From Pyrocephalus nanus (taxonomy: Eukaryota > Chordata > Aves > Passeriformes > Tyrannidae), in NCBI GenBank assembly GCA_038380795.1, contig CM076270.1, positions 12,771,001 to 12,835,000 of the forward strand: a stretch of 64,000 nt of DNA, in the 5' to 3' direction. The stretch's first letter is position 1. Each line of letters begins with the position of its first letter. Made by a program: the position numbers and the translations under genes. Of the stretch, positions 46,201 through 58,434 are shown in pieces. Below the pieces are notes generated by a model, which was not told the origin of the DNA, ran no database searches, and saw nothing but the letters and a program-made list of their open reading frames with translations.

Positions 46201-49200
46201 TAACTAGGGAGTTAAGGGCATATTCTTCTTATTAACAGCTTAGTCATTGCGTTAATACGTTGTTTTTTGTGTTTTGAAATGTTAATTCAACCTTCAATTT
46301 GAATCAGAGCAGTAGTTAAGTGGGGATATATTTCCTTAGAGTTTAAAAATAGACTTAGAAATATTCTGTTTCATATGTTTCTCTACATGATAATATATGT
46401 TCATATTTCAGAAAGATTTATGTTCACAACTGTTTCTTTAAAAAAAGCCTTTGAACACAAATAATTGTTTTGAACAAGTGAAACCTTCATTACAGTTAAA
46501 TCTCTGGATTTAGTCAGAAAAATGTGTAAGAATATATTTTAATTTTACAAGCTTAAATATTGTATTTTTAAGCTTGTGGGCAGCAAGATGTGTAAAAGGT
46601 TTCATTTGTATAGAGGCCAAGACAATTTTTCAGTGTAACCAATTTATTTATCTATAGCTGCAAATATATGGCTAAAAGATTCAGATGGGTTATGTGGTCA
46701 TCATCAACAATGCAGATGTAATTGCCTGAAGTTACTTAAGCTTTCTCTTTTTTATTATATCTTACTGATGGAATCCTTTGTAGATGTGTAGACTCTATCT
46801 TCCTCTTATTGATTCTTCTATGCCCATGGCACATCAGAGTTTATATTTTCTGCATCACAAAAAGCTATTTCTGCAACATTCAAGAAATGCTTTTGGCTCT
46901 TTTACTTTATTTTTTGTCATGAAATTGCCATGCGTTTGACTGTGTATTATTTCAGTGAGAAATTACCTTATTATAATGTGATTAGAGGTATGGAAGTAAG
47001 ATGGATTGTTGATCCACGGTGCATAGAAAAGGTTGTTTTGTGGGATAGGAACATTTTTGTGTTTGGCAAGAGACAGCTCTCTGGGACTGTTTCCCTTGTG
47101 GAGTGTTTCCTGTGTCACTTGTGGTGTTTGAGTATGTGCTCAGTTGTGCTCTGCTCTGCTGCTTCAGTGTTTACTGGGACCCCCAGATAGCAGAAGGAAC
47201 ATTAAGAGGTTTTAGTTGTTCCATCATCCTTTTTTTCTTAGGGCTACCCTTGGATTTGAATGTTAATGCAAGAAAAACATAATCTAACTTAGGTAGATAA
47301 AGAAAGTGAGTTTTTCTTGGGTTTTTTTTCAGCCTTTGTTTCTTTTTCCATGACAGTTAAGTTGGGTGTTAGACATTTTTCTTTGGTCCTGCCCCTACTG
47401 CTGCACTCATGTGCAGAAGATGACCTTCTGTGGGAAATGATGTCTAAGGCTATTTGGTGAAAAATTGTAGGTCACTGGAAAGAAAACTAGGCTTATGAAT
47501 ATGGGAGCGCTGTCATCAGTGGTCCTTGGATAGTCTACTAAGAAAGAGGTCGTCATGCAAATGAAGTTTATTTTGAGGTTTACTGTGGGCTGAGTTACAC
47601 ATTTTTCTCCAGACATTTTGCCTTAGTTTTGGTTTCATCAATCTGCACATTTATATAAAGATGATTGTCTCAGTATAATTCATAAAGTTACTTGTTTCTG
47701 AGCTGGAAGTGTGGATGCAGTTTTACACTACACTAAACTTCCTACCTCAAGGGGTGCTTATCAGGTAAACCAAATCAAGTAGAAGGGAGATGACAAAAGG
47801 CTGGTACAGGTGTAAACTTAAGTGAATAGGCATGTCCTAAAGAGGATTTTTTACAATTTTTTACAATACCACATTTCTAAAAAATAGAAATGATGGCTAA
47901 TACTATTTCATTGAAGTTTTTTGCAAAGGCTGGTTAGCTTAAGATACAAGAGCAGAGTACTTGCAAAGGACATGTTTTTGATCAAGTTCTGTGGTGCAAT
48001 TTATTAAAATATATAAATAGATTAAAGTCCTGCCGGGACCCCTGTACTTGTAAAAAAGAAATAAAGTTTGAATCCTATAGAGCTTGGTTAAAAAAACAAA
48101 CCCCAAGCAGAACATTTTAAAAATAATTTTTCATCCTATCTTGTTAGCACACAACAAAAAAACCCAAATCTTAAGGAGACTAGGACAGTATTTACTTCAG
48201 TTCTAAGGAAAAAAGCTTTGTGTTTTTCCAAAGTCTTTTGTTTAAGTGTTCACATGTACATTTGTTTGAAATGCTTTACCAAGAGCTCTTCATAATCTAG
48301 TAGATGCGTAGTCCAGACTGTTTAGATTTCACAGAGGTAACTGGGGGAAAAAATAGCAGCTTCTGATTTCTTTGTGTGTTGAAGTTGGAGAATATTCATG
48401 TGTTTCTGTAGCTGTTTCTTTATTGCTTTTGGTAGACCATTAGGAATTTTACTCAGCAGTTAAAAACTATTTTTTTTTACGTGTCAAATAACCTTGAATT
48501 TTTAATGTTTGAAAATGAGGATTAAATATCCCACAGCCATTCATTTTGTGGTCTGCTGACACTTCCTTGAAAAAGCTAGTGTAAACTGCAGATCAGCAAA
48601 TTCCCTGCTGTTAGGCTTACGACATCCCTGCTTTTATAATTACACACAGCTGATCTTCAAATGGGTTTTCACATGCTCATTGGTGCAGTGCGAAAGCACC
48701 TTGCAGGGAGCGTTGGGTTTATCTCTATCGGGCCATGTAACGAGTCCCTTGCTGCAACATCTCGCCCCTCCCCTAAGCAACCAGCACACACTGAGCAGTG
48801 GCTCTGCTGGAGTTGCTTCTGTTTTCATGGAGGAGATAGCAGTCCTTGCACTGCAGCAGGTGGAGCTGCCTTGGATCTAACCCGGGGTTCTGGCTGAGAG
48901 GATCCGAGTGTTACTTTGGGCTGTGAGACAGTTGTCACTTGGAGCTGGTGCTGACAGAATTAAAGATAAAGCTGACTCAAAAATTTTAAAAATGGACACA
49001 GGATTTTTTCTTTGCATTTTTTATAAGGTCTGGTTTCTAACGTGAAGCAAAATTTTTCCTGAAGGATTCAACCTATTTACATAAAGGCTTGTTTTTGAAC
49101 ACTATGGACCTAGAATAAATGTCAAAGACAGGCAGCAAGCAGCGCTTACAGAGGCACTTTTCTGGATTCTCAGTCACGGATCGATTGAAGTGCACAGGGT

Positions 49201-49554
49201 CTGAAAAAATGTCTCCTAGCATAAAAAACTTGGATTGTTTTTCTCCGATGCTATGCCACTGTAAAGTAGCATGTACGAACAACACAATATCTTTAATGTT
49301 TGGATGTAAGGTGGGTCTATAAAAGGACTTTCCTGAAAATTTAAGCTGCATTTAATAGATGATTACCTTTGTGTCTAATGTAACTATACCTTAAATTTCT
49401 GGTAAAATAATGTGTATTTTTTTCCATGCGTTACTCAATTATCTGAGTTCTTAGTGATGGTGACAGAAGTAATGAATTATCATGCCTACTGTTTAAAGAT
49501 CCCTTTGAACAACATTTTGAGTTTACTGGATGCCGCATGTAAAATGTCGTCGTT

Positions 49555-49620
49555 CTCCATTAATCAGCGTTAATCATCATGTAATCAGTTTCATTTTCTT
49601 CAGCTATAGAGAATTAAATA
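49555..49620. promoter_or_regulatory. Cluster of three phased TAATCA motifs
   Basis: TAATCA occurs at 49561, 49571 and 49582, so the motifs are 10 and 11 bp apart on one face of the helix. On the other strand they read TGATTA, a PBX/HOX-class half site. A candidate homeodomain-bound intronic element; binding is inference. Confidence 0.3.
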
Positions 49621-50106
49621 CACAGGAGACTTGCACTGAGATGCAGGGCTGGAAATGCCTCCTGACATCATATTGATGGAAGCAATTGTTAGTGACAGGT
49701 TTGGGTTTTACAGTGCCCTCAGGCATGTAGTCGTTTTAGGACTACATCAACTGTTTAGGTTTCAGAGTAATAAAACATATATAATTTGGTAATCCTCAGA
49801 ATGGTAAACAAATATATTCAGTATCATGTCAAAAATGCTTTTTTTAAGTAAAATTAATGTGCAGTGTCAAGGATATGATGGGAATGTTAACTACTGGCAA
49901 GCCCCTTTAAAATTAAAGGGATATGTCTATGAAATTACTTGGAAATTTGGAGATTTTTCTCTCCAAAACTTACTTTACATATTCAGTGTTTCTAAGTCAG
50001 TGCAGGTTATTTTAAGGAAAAAGAAGTTTTTGACTGGATTTTATTCTATGAAGTGGGATCAGTTGTGTGTACACATATACACAAATATATGCACACGTGA
50101 TACATT

Positions 50107-50121
50107 TATATATATATATAT
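50107..50121. repeat. Short TA microsatellite
   Basis: About seven TA dinucleotides within an AT-rich stretch. Confidence 0.8.
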
Positions 50122-50459
50122 CACAAAATGTTGATGTTGAATAAATGTCACCTAGGTTGGGAGGGAGGAGTCAAAATTATTATGGCTATTTTGATAGCGT
50201 AAATATTACAAAACTTAGTTGAATGCTTTATTTCCAGGAGGCAGAGACTGTGTCTTGTTTTGAATCTCCTTATCCTTCCTGTGTCCAGAGCATTTTTCAA
50301 TTGAAAATATGTATCTGTTTATTGATGCAATTTGGAAACTATTTGACATAACATTAAGACTTTTTTCCTTCTTTTTTTGTGAACTGCACACCTTTTTCTT
50401 ATTTATAAGATATACTCATGTTTAAACAGTGAACGTGAGAGGAAAGGCACGGAATGAAA

Positions 50460-51145
50460 ATACTCCGGATTGGCTTTTGCCCGCTGAGCTGCAGAGCAGA
50501 GATGCTGTTCACTTTAAGAGCAAACTAAAAATACCCAGCCAACATCCAGCATCCACTTTGGGCATGCTGTGCCGGGGCTGAGCGATGGCGGCGGTTCCCG
50601 CGGCGCGGCCCCTCCGCACCTTCTCCTGCCCCGCACCTTCTCCTGCCCCGCACCTTCTCCTGCCCCGCACCTTCTCCTGCCCCGCACCTTCTCCTGCCCC
50701 GCACCTTCTCCTGCCCCGCACCTTCTCCTGCCCCGCACCTTCTCCTGCCCCGCACCTTCTCCTGCCCCGCACCTTCTCCTGCCCCGCACCTTCTCCTGCC
50801 CCGCACCTTCTCCTGCCCCGCACCTTCTCCTGCCCCGCACCTTCTCCTGCCCCGCACCTTCTCCTGCCCCGCACCTTCTCCTGCCCCGCACCTTCTCCTG
50901 CCCCGCACCTTCTCCTGCCCCGCACCTTCTCCTGCCCCGCACCTTCTCCTGCCCCGCACCTTCCCCCGGCGCTGGAGGGCGTGGGGCGGCCGCCCGAGGG
51001 CGCTGCGGGTGAGAGGGGGTCACACTGCCTCCGAATCGCTGCCGGCACAATTCCTCATCACTGTCTTCATAAGTGCCCTTCGGCTGCACAGCTACTCAGC
51101 GTGCCTTGCAGAGCAGACCCCCGGCGTCCTGGGCACCGTTAATTC
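50460..51145. promoter_or_regulatory. Intronic GC-rich island around the minisatellite
   Basis: GC and CpG content rise on both sides of the minisatellite, not only within it. The left flank has an inverted CCAAT (ATTGG near 50469), a MEF2-like CTAAAAATA (50525-50533), and a well-placed GCGATGGCGGCGG at 50582. The right flank has GCGGCCGC and a donor-like GCGG-GTGAGA (exon end 51008). This could be an alternative promoter or first exon, or simply a GC-rich minisatellite locus; sequence alone does not decide. Confidence 0.4.
50614..50962 (+). repeat. 17-bp minisatellite, about 20.5 copies
   Basis: The unit CCGCACCTTCTCCTGCC repeats 20 times from 50614 to 50953, followed by a partial CCGCACCTT. 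The copies look identical by eye. Because 17 is not a multiple of 3, a stop-free unit stays open in all frames with a 17-residue period, which explains the long overlapping frames on both strands. The - strand has GGGG, GG and GG tracts in each unit, so two-tier G-quadruplexes are conceivable. Confidence 0.97.
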
Positions 51146-54100
51146 AGCAGGGTTCTGCTTTAAAATATCTTGGGCCGTTTATGCACAGGCTTTAGTTATC
51201 TCCACATAAACCTGTATTACTGTTAATCCAGAGTGGGTGATGTCTGCTGCCTGCATACTGCCTCTATACTACCTGAATCGCAAATAAACTGAAGGGCTTC
51301 TCTTTAAATAGTGACCTTCTGGTAGTGCAGAGAGATTTTGCACCAGGCACTCATCAGTTTTTACTTGAAAGTTGTAGTGCTCCATAGTACTAAAAGTAAA
51401 ATGCTCTTATCCTCTGAGAAGATACTGCCTTTGAATATTGAAAGAGTCAATATTTAAATGACAGTGTGAAACAGTAATGCAGGGTTACCTATACTAGTCC
51501 TTCACAGAAACAATCTCACCCAAGTAGTCACATGAAATAGTCTTCAATTTTCCCCTTGGACTACATGAAAAGAACATTCACAATCTGACTTTTCCTTCTT
51601 TAGTCTCTTTTCTTTGGCCTTCTGGGACAAGTGAACCTCACTACAAATATTTCTGGAGTTTTTGTAAATGTATATGCTTACCTTAACTTGTTTCATTGTT
51701 TGTGGATGTCCACAACAGGAATCATTACATAAAGTCTTAGATTTAACACAGGCTGAGCATTTTGACATATGATGGAACACTGTGACCTAAATAAGCATGT
51801 TATAAGCAGTTTTATTCAGGATACCATGTCAAACTGAAACTGTCCAAGGAGGGTGAAATGCCTTATGTCTTTGTCATAGCTGTAGTTATTAAAAGAAAAC
51901 TTAGTGCTTTTATTTGAGAATGAAGTTAGTAACTCAAAGTACTGAACTCATGTTTAAATAAGCAAACCCAAAGATCAGAAAACCTCTTCCAGTATTTCAA
52001 GTCACTCAGTTTATTGTATGTTGAAGCCTAAATTAAAAATAATACTGAATGTCCTATTTTATGATCAGTGAAGGAGCTCTAAAAAGACACAAACACTATC
52101 ATCCTCTTTTCTTACATTACTAAAGTTTCTTTTGTTATTCACAGGCTTTCAGCTTCTCAGTGTGAATTGCTGTTTACTGGCAAAGAGATTTTATTTGGCT
52201 TTCATAGTGTTTTGTTTTTTACAAACAAAAAGTTTTCAAGGTGACTTCAGTTCTGCAGTAGTGGAGCATACCTTTAGTTTTGTGTCCTTTTTATTTTTCC
52301 CTTCATGAGGAAGGCACTATTCTTTTCCTAAGCACTTCCACTAGACTATGGGAAAGATTGTACAAAAGATGTTAGCATTTTATTATTCATTTTGGATTTA
52401 TTCATTTTGCTTTTGTTTTGTTTTAGCAAGATTATGCAAAAATTGTCTGTATTGTTGCTTTTGTTATTGGTGTTGTTGGAAGTTATTTTCTGTGAGTGGC
52501 ATCTGGACACCAGAGTTGGTTCTGGGGAGATGTGAGGAGAACTGTAGGTATTTAGGTTTTTCTACCTATTTGCTTTTGACATTGCATCCTAGTAATTTTT
52601 TACAGGAGTGGAGATGATGATGTGTGTCAAAGTGTTTTACAGTAACTTCAGTTGCTGGAATGATCTTTTGAAGGGTCCTTTCAGATTTAGTTTTGACTTG
52701 TAAAGTGGAGCAGTGACTGAACAAAGGGCAAGTATTTAAACTTGGAGATTGGTCTAAAGTCACTCTGTTTGATCAGCTGCCTGTTCATACTGCAGCAGAG
52801 AAGGTCTGACTCTGTAAGCTTCAGTATATTTAGTGAATTCAAATGATTAGATTCAGTTAATTGAAGTCCTCACTTATTCTTAACCGCTTTCAAAACATGG
52901 TTGGACTTGTACAGTGAAAATTAAAACTAACTCAGGGACAGACTGTGTAAGTCAGACTGTGTGTTTCCCTGAGGTTTGTTTTGTTGTTGGAAGTGTGCAG
53001 TAACTTTGGAGTCATATGGCTGGTGGATGGGGAGGGTTAAAGTCTGGAGAAGGCTAGTGAGTTTAAGAAGTTAACTCATGAACATTTATTTTCTTTAGTT
53101 GTCCATTCACTCTTAGATTAAATATGTTTTACTACTGACTTTTTCTTTTTGTGTAGAGAAGATACATTATTGTGCATTCAAATTTGCTTTCATATGAGGT
53201 AGTGAATTGATATATACATCTAGTATGAATTGGATTTTGATGCAAATCCCATTTTGAAGAGAACTGTAATTATTGCTGCTTCATATTCTGTCCTTTATCA
53301 TCTGGTCGTTAAGGATGTTCTAACGTAATTAATTTTCTGTCCATGAACATGATGTTCTGTAAGGCTTGAATCTCTAGAATAACTGTGTTACATGCTGCTA
53401 TGAATATGGGTTGTGAGTTTAGGACATGGGATTGTTCCTTTAAATAATTTCCTTTCACTTCTGTGTCAGTAAGTTTCTCACGAGAGGAACTTTGGAAAAA
53501 ATATAAACCCACAACTTAATTGTTTCTAGTTGGTAGTTTACGTATCAATTTGTTTGAAATATCTTCTTTTTAAAATACAGATAAGACATTAGGGAGACTC
53601 AAGTGAACCTTTTTTAGAATGACTTTCCTAAAATTCTTCTGTGTTTTTTTTGTGAAGAGGCAATCTTTATTCTGAAAAATGCTGCTATAAAATGTCCACA
53701 AAATCCTTGTTTGTCCTGCATATTGTTGCAGATACTTTATTCATTGTTATTTCTGTCTAATTTTGCCAGGCCTGGGACCTGAAGCAGGGAGGTTGTGGAC
53801 CTGAACTGGGATTTCTTTGGGGTCAATTGAGACCATCTTCTTGCCTCATGCAAAGTAGCACTGGTTTATTTAGGGTAAAGGGATTTTTCAGTAGTTTATA
53901 TCAGTAAGTAATTTAGTCCATAGAGTTTGGTGACAGTTCAAAACTCATTGAAGGTATAATCTAGCCTCAAGATATCCTGTTAATTATCTTGCATCAGAAA
54001 TGTTTTAAATTATTTTTGCCACACCTGTATGTTTTGCAACAGAATCCTTTGGGGCAGTATCTCTGTCAGAAGTCTGCATTAAGTGTTTAATACTTGGTTG

Positions 54101-55327
54101 CTTTGGACTTAAAATTATGGTTATAAATTACAGAGCAGTCCATAAAGCTTCTTAAAGAGTAGCTAAATTGCTTGTCCACTATGTAATTGGTTGCTGGGAA
54201 GCTTCCAAGGTGTGCGGCTGAGGCAGACTGGCTGCAAGTTCAGAGCTGGTTTGCCACACATTTTTGTTTCCTTTGATGTGTCCATTGCTCATATGGCTCT
54301 TGTAAACTGGGGGTCTCCTTGGGGTCTGGGTTTGGGTTGGGTTCTCTTGCTTGTAAGCAGAGTCATGGTTTGCTCCCAGTCACAGTAAGATGGGTTGGCC
54401 CTACTCTTTGCCTGATTTTCACCCTGTAGCTTTGCTGCACATCTCAGCTTGTCATGAGCCACTTCAGGGAACTACAGAAAAATTAGTATTGCTGGAAGGG
54501 GGAAGGAACACTGCTGGATTAGCTTGCTGAGCTCTCTCCTCATCTGCAGTGGGATGTGAGCTCCCAGTGAGGGGCAGGGAGATGAAGTTGTACAGCTCGA
54601 CCAGAGAAACTGAGGGGGTTCTGCTCCTTCAGGCAGTGGCTGCCCTTGAGTGAGCTTGGCTGTGCTGTGAAGTCATGTCTTTAGGCTCTTATGGAGGGCA
54701 ACTTGCATGGGGGTTTGCTTCATATTTAGCAGCAGAATTAACTTGGCATGCCTGGAACAGCTGATGAATTCTTGTTCAAGGGCTGGCAGCTCCTGGAAGA
54801 GGACGGGAAGGGGCAGTGTTGAGTGGTGCCTGTGTGACCAACCACATCACCTGAATGCATTGCCCTACACAAGGAGCAATATTGCAGGGGTGATGCTCCT
54901 CAGTGAAGCAGCACTAAACACTTCCACTTGGATGGAGAATTAGCTATTACAAGATACAGAAATTTGCTTCACTTGAAGCTCAAAAATAATTTCTGTAGAA
55001 GGCAAGGGGAGTGTCGTACCTTTCAGACTAAGTAGTGGTGTGGATATTATGATTTCATGCACTTCACGTCCTTATCTTCTATTTGCATTTTGAAACATTA
55101 TCATACAAGTATTTAATGTAGTGTATTTAAATGTTAATTCTGTTGTTTGTAGCAGTTATAAGTTGGGAAATATTTTGCAAATAACAGTGAAGTCAATCTT
55201 GAATATTGCATCAAAATCCAATTAGCAGTTCACTTTTTAAATGTTTTTTTTTTGAGAAACTTGCCCTGTCAGTGCATTCAGAGAATTCTTTACCACAACA
55301 TTTTTTCACTTTTAACCAAAATAATGA

Positions 55328-55353
55328 CATACTGATCTAATAAGATCAGTATG
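55328..55353. repeat. Perfect 11-bp inverted repeat with 4-nt loop
   Basis: CATACTGATCT (55328-55338), loop AATA, AGATCAGTATG (55343-55353). Weaker AT-rich complementarity continues outward. In RNA this would form a stable hairpin. Its origin (small inverted-repeat element, hairpin RNA or chance) is unknown. Confidence 0.9.
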
Positions 55354-56914
55354 CACTATGTTATTATAAGCACTGATACATTGTATAATCTAAATATATA
55401 TTTATTAGTGAAATCTAGAGCCTGTTTGCACTCAGGCATGTTCAGATACCTGTTTCTAATGTCTCTGCTTTCAGGAAAAAAAGTAAGGTAATTCTATGCT
55501 TTGTCTAAAGGTATTGGCTGTTCCATAAAGGAAATTGGTTTAGATTGACCAGATAGGTTAGACTATTTGGCTAATTTGTGTAGAGTTTTTTTTGTGGGGG
55601 TGTTTTTGCATGTGCCCCTCATCCCCAAATCCCCAGTAAAACTGTAATGATCCACTTCTGGCTTTCTACAGGGTCTTGTCTGAGATGATCTGGAAACTAA
55701 ATGCACTTTCAAATAATTTTCCTTTATTTCATAATGAAATGAAAAGCCTGAGGTCTGGCAGGGATATTTTGGATCAGAAGTCTTCCTAAATATTGCCTTC
55801 ACCAATGGAGCAGGCTGCTTTAAGCCAGCAGAATTCCTCCTTTCTCTGATACCACAAGACATTTTTTGGGCTTCTTGAAGCTCTAATATTTATTTTCTCC
55901 AATTACCAATGTGATCTAATTAATACTCTGGTAATGTTCCCTTGTATTTTTGGCCAACACTTCCGTTAAGTTGTAATTCTTCTCTGTTTCTGAGATTTAA
56001 TATGGCTGCTCTAGAAAGTTCATGTCAACTCCTTTCAGGGTTTTGTTTTGACAAGTGAAAAACAAGTCAATCTCAGAAAAAAGGGGAATGGCAGGAGTCT
56101 GAGGCTGAGCAATCCAGCATGTCACTGCTGCAGGGAAAGGAAAGAAAAAGAACTTTTATCTTCTGATAGTAGTGAGCTATTAAGTTGGTTATCTCATGAA
56201 ACCTCTCTGCTAAAGATTTGGAAAATTAGGGTGTTTTGAGTAACCACTGCAGTTTTTCACAGCTGTCAGCTTTCACCATCTCTCCTTTGACATCCGGCTA
56301 AGGAGAAGGTATGGAATTTGAAATTAGATTCTTGCAGTAACAGAAGTCTTAATGCTCTTGCTTTTCTCTTTGGAGTTATTTCTTTTGCCTTGTGCTTCTC
56401 TGCTAATAACTAGCATTTTAGAGAAAATACACTTGAATTGCTTCTAATGTATAATTTGATTAAGAATGTGTTAAGCATTACAGAACCACCATGGTAACTG
56501 ATGGATAATTTCAAGCAGTTTCTTTGTAGTTTATCCTGTAGATCTTAACTTTGTAATATTGTAGGAGTTTTTTTTGAAGGACATGGATCTTTGTGGTAGC
56601 CAGAGATCAAAATTGCATGTAACTGTTAAAAGGGTCAGTTAGTAGTTATACACTGTTTGTTAGGTACTGTCCTGGTGTAGTGTTCCTGTGCTTGCAGACA
56701 AATGGGTTACTTGCAGTCACCCACTGCATTATGATGTAGAAATGAATTACTAAGAAACGGACTATTTTGACTTAAGTCGGAGTATGTAGATCTTAGAATT
56801 CTGTTTTAAGAAATGCTAAGGGAATGTCTTCTATTGTAAATCTCCTTCAATAAGAATAGCTTTGTTTAGCTTTAAAATGAATATTTGTTTAGAAGGTTTT
56901 TCTGTACCTTTAGT

Positions 56915-57298
56915 TGTTGCACGGCGACCTGGTTCGAGAAGGGCACGGTGACTACCTCTTAGTCACTCGGGCCACTAACTCACAGACACCAATGTGGTGG
57001 ACGGTAGAATGGCGTTTATTCAGTCGTGTCATGACCTTTTATAGTGCTTAATTACCCCGTCATTTCAGTCTGCTTACGGTATCACCTAAACTACTGTTGG
57101 CTGTCAGGCGTCGGAGGGGGGGTGGTGGGTGGTCCCTGTCTTTCCATACATCCCGAAGTCTTCCGGACGCCAGACCCTATCTACTCACACTTTAGTGACG
57201 TGACATACCTTCCCTATAAGCTAGTAATAACTCTGTATGTACTCAGGATATAGTAGTAGTGTGTGAAAGGGAGTGTCGTTAAAAAACGTTGGGTTGCA
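56915..57298 (-). mobile_element. Alpharetroviral-type solo LTR, reverse orientation
   Basis: Read on the - strand it has a TATA box CTATAAAAGG (57035-57044), then an AATAAACGCCATT polyadenylation/R block (AATAAA complement at 57015-57020), then CCACCACATTGGTGT (56986-57000) in U5, ending CCGTGCAACA. The very short spacing from TATA to AATAAA and the AATAAACGCCATT...CACATTGGTGT arrangement are hallmarks of avian leukosis/EAV-type LTRs. No internal viral genes flank it, so it is a solo LTR. It is richer in CpG than the surrounding intron, suggesting a recent insertion. The right edge is uncertain; it could reach about 57330. Confidence 0.8.
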
Positions 57299-57526
57299 TC
57301 TTTCGGACACAGTAAACCCTACTGGGGTTTAGGTAACTTCATAATAATGGAACATTTTTGATAACTTTAAACTAAAAGTACTAATTAAAACTTTCATTTA
57401 TAGATTTTATTGCCTTGAAGTCAGCAAGCTCAGAAGAATAACTCTTTCTGCTTGACTTAGGTTTTCAGGATAATTTTTTCCCAATTCTGTGGTGGACTGA
57501 TCTTTTTCTGTACTTTTTTTCTTTAG

Positions 57527-57691
57527 AAATACCGCTATCAGGATGAAGACACACCTCCACAGGAGCACAGCTCGCCACACATTGCCAATGAGGTGACGGG
57601 CCCAGAGCTGGTTCATGTATCGGAGAAGAATCTGTCACAGATTGAGAATGTCCATGGATATGTTTCCCATTCTCATATTTCACCAGTAAAG
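57527..57691 (+). CDS. DLG1: DLG1 coding exon 4 (common linker, shared by both N-termini)
   Basis: The acceptor has a long pyrimidine tract ending TTTCTTTAG, and the donor is GTGGGC. The 165 nt encode 55 residues (107-161), phase 0 at both ends, from [14 protein letters not shown] through [20 protein letters not shown] to SHSHISPVK. This linker is shared by alpha and beta forms and precedes PDZ1. Ser122-Pro and Ser158-Pro are visible; Ser158 coincides with a reported p38gamma/CDK site in human DLG1 (family knowledge). In mammals the next, alternatively used exon encodes a proline-rich insert; I do not see it before 64000. A solo LTR ends only about 0.2 kb upstream of this acceptor. Confidence 0.97.
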
Positions 57692-58434
57692 GTGGGCATT
57701 TTTATGGTTAAAATAAGAGTGAACTCTTTTGATATGCCCTCCAGGAATTTAATTTTGGGAGGCAAAAGAATACTTCAGTTTGTTTTTGTGGAATTGCTCA
57801 TTTGTAAAATTTACTTTGTGGACATTAAAGCACTGACTTCGCTCCACACATTCTGGTTAAACATGCATAGTAGTAAAATGCCTAGAAAGCAAATATAGGT
57901 CACTTAAGGTTCTGGGTATAGTTTTGAGGGGCACTATAGTTCCTGCTGGCATTTACCTTTTGGGTTTTCTATCAGGACCCCGTAGAATTAATTCTGAGTT
58001 TGTTTCTAATAATTTTCATTGAGGCCTATGTGGAAAGCATAATAAACCAAGTGTAATGTATGTTTAGAGTTTTTCAGCAGGCAGCTGAAAATCTCCATTA
58101 TTCTTAAGACATCTCCAGTAACCTCAGGACAGATTTAAAGATTAAGGCAACAATCTGAGTGTGAGGTTTTGGAGGGGTTATAAAACAGGCAGTTCTCTTC
58201 ACTGGGTTAGTAGGTAGATGCAGCTTAGTCATTTTCTGAATAGCACAGCATTTAGTGTGCCAAACTTGAGTGCTGTTTTCTGTAACACCTCTGAGTGATT
58301 TGATACTGATGAGTGTTTGAGCTTTAGAGTGATGGGATGGACTCACACTGTAGTAGGCCTCCAGCTTGATATTTTTAGCATGAATTGTTGTTGTGTGTCC
58401 TTTGTGACTGCAAAGAACAAATGCTGTTACACTG

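Larger units (their letters stand above)
28543..57526 (+). other. DLG1 intron 3, part downstream of the alpha exon (29 kb)
   Basis: Long AT-rich intronic stretch. It contains CR1 fragments, two LTRs, a GC-rich minisatellite island, a perfect hairpin and possible conserved noncoding blocks, each listed separately. The remaining sequence (for example 33000-36500, 43300-48600, 51200-55300) shows short reading frames only and nothing I can assign. Confidence 0.8.

Noticed and set aside
50614..50962. CRISPR-like array
   Set aside because: There are no unique spacers; it is a head-to-tail minisatellite in an animal genome.
50509..51089. Long - strand frames over the 17-bp repeat as protein genes
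   Set aside because: They are the same repeat read in different frames, with no unique flanking coding sequence.
56929..56939. GGTTCGAG as a tRNA B box
   Set aside because: There is no A box, acceptor stem or cloverleaf; the site lies inside the alpharetroviral-type LTR.
56915..57298. Full-length provirus
   Set aside because: Only one LTR is present, and no gag, pol or env sequence is visible on either side.
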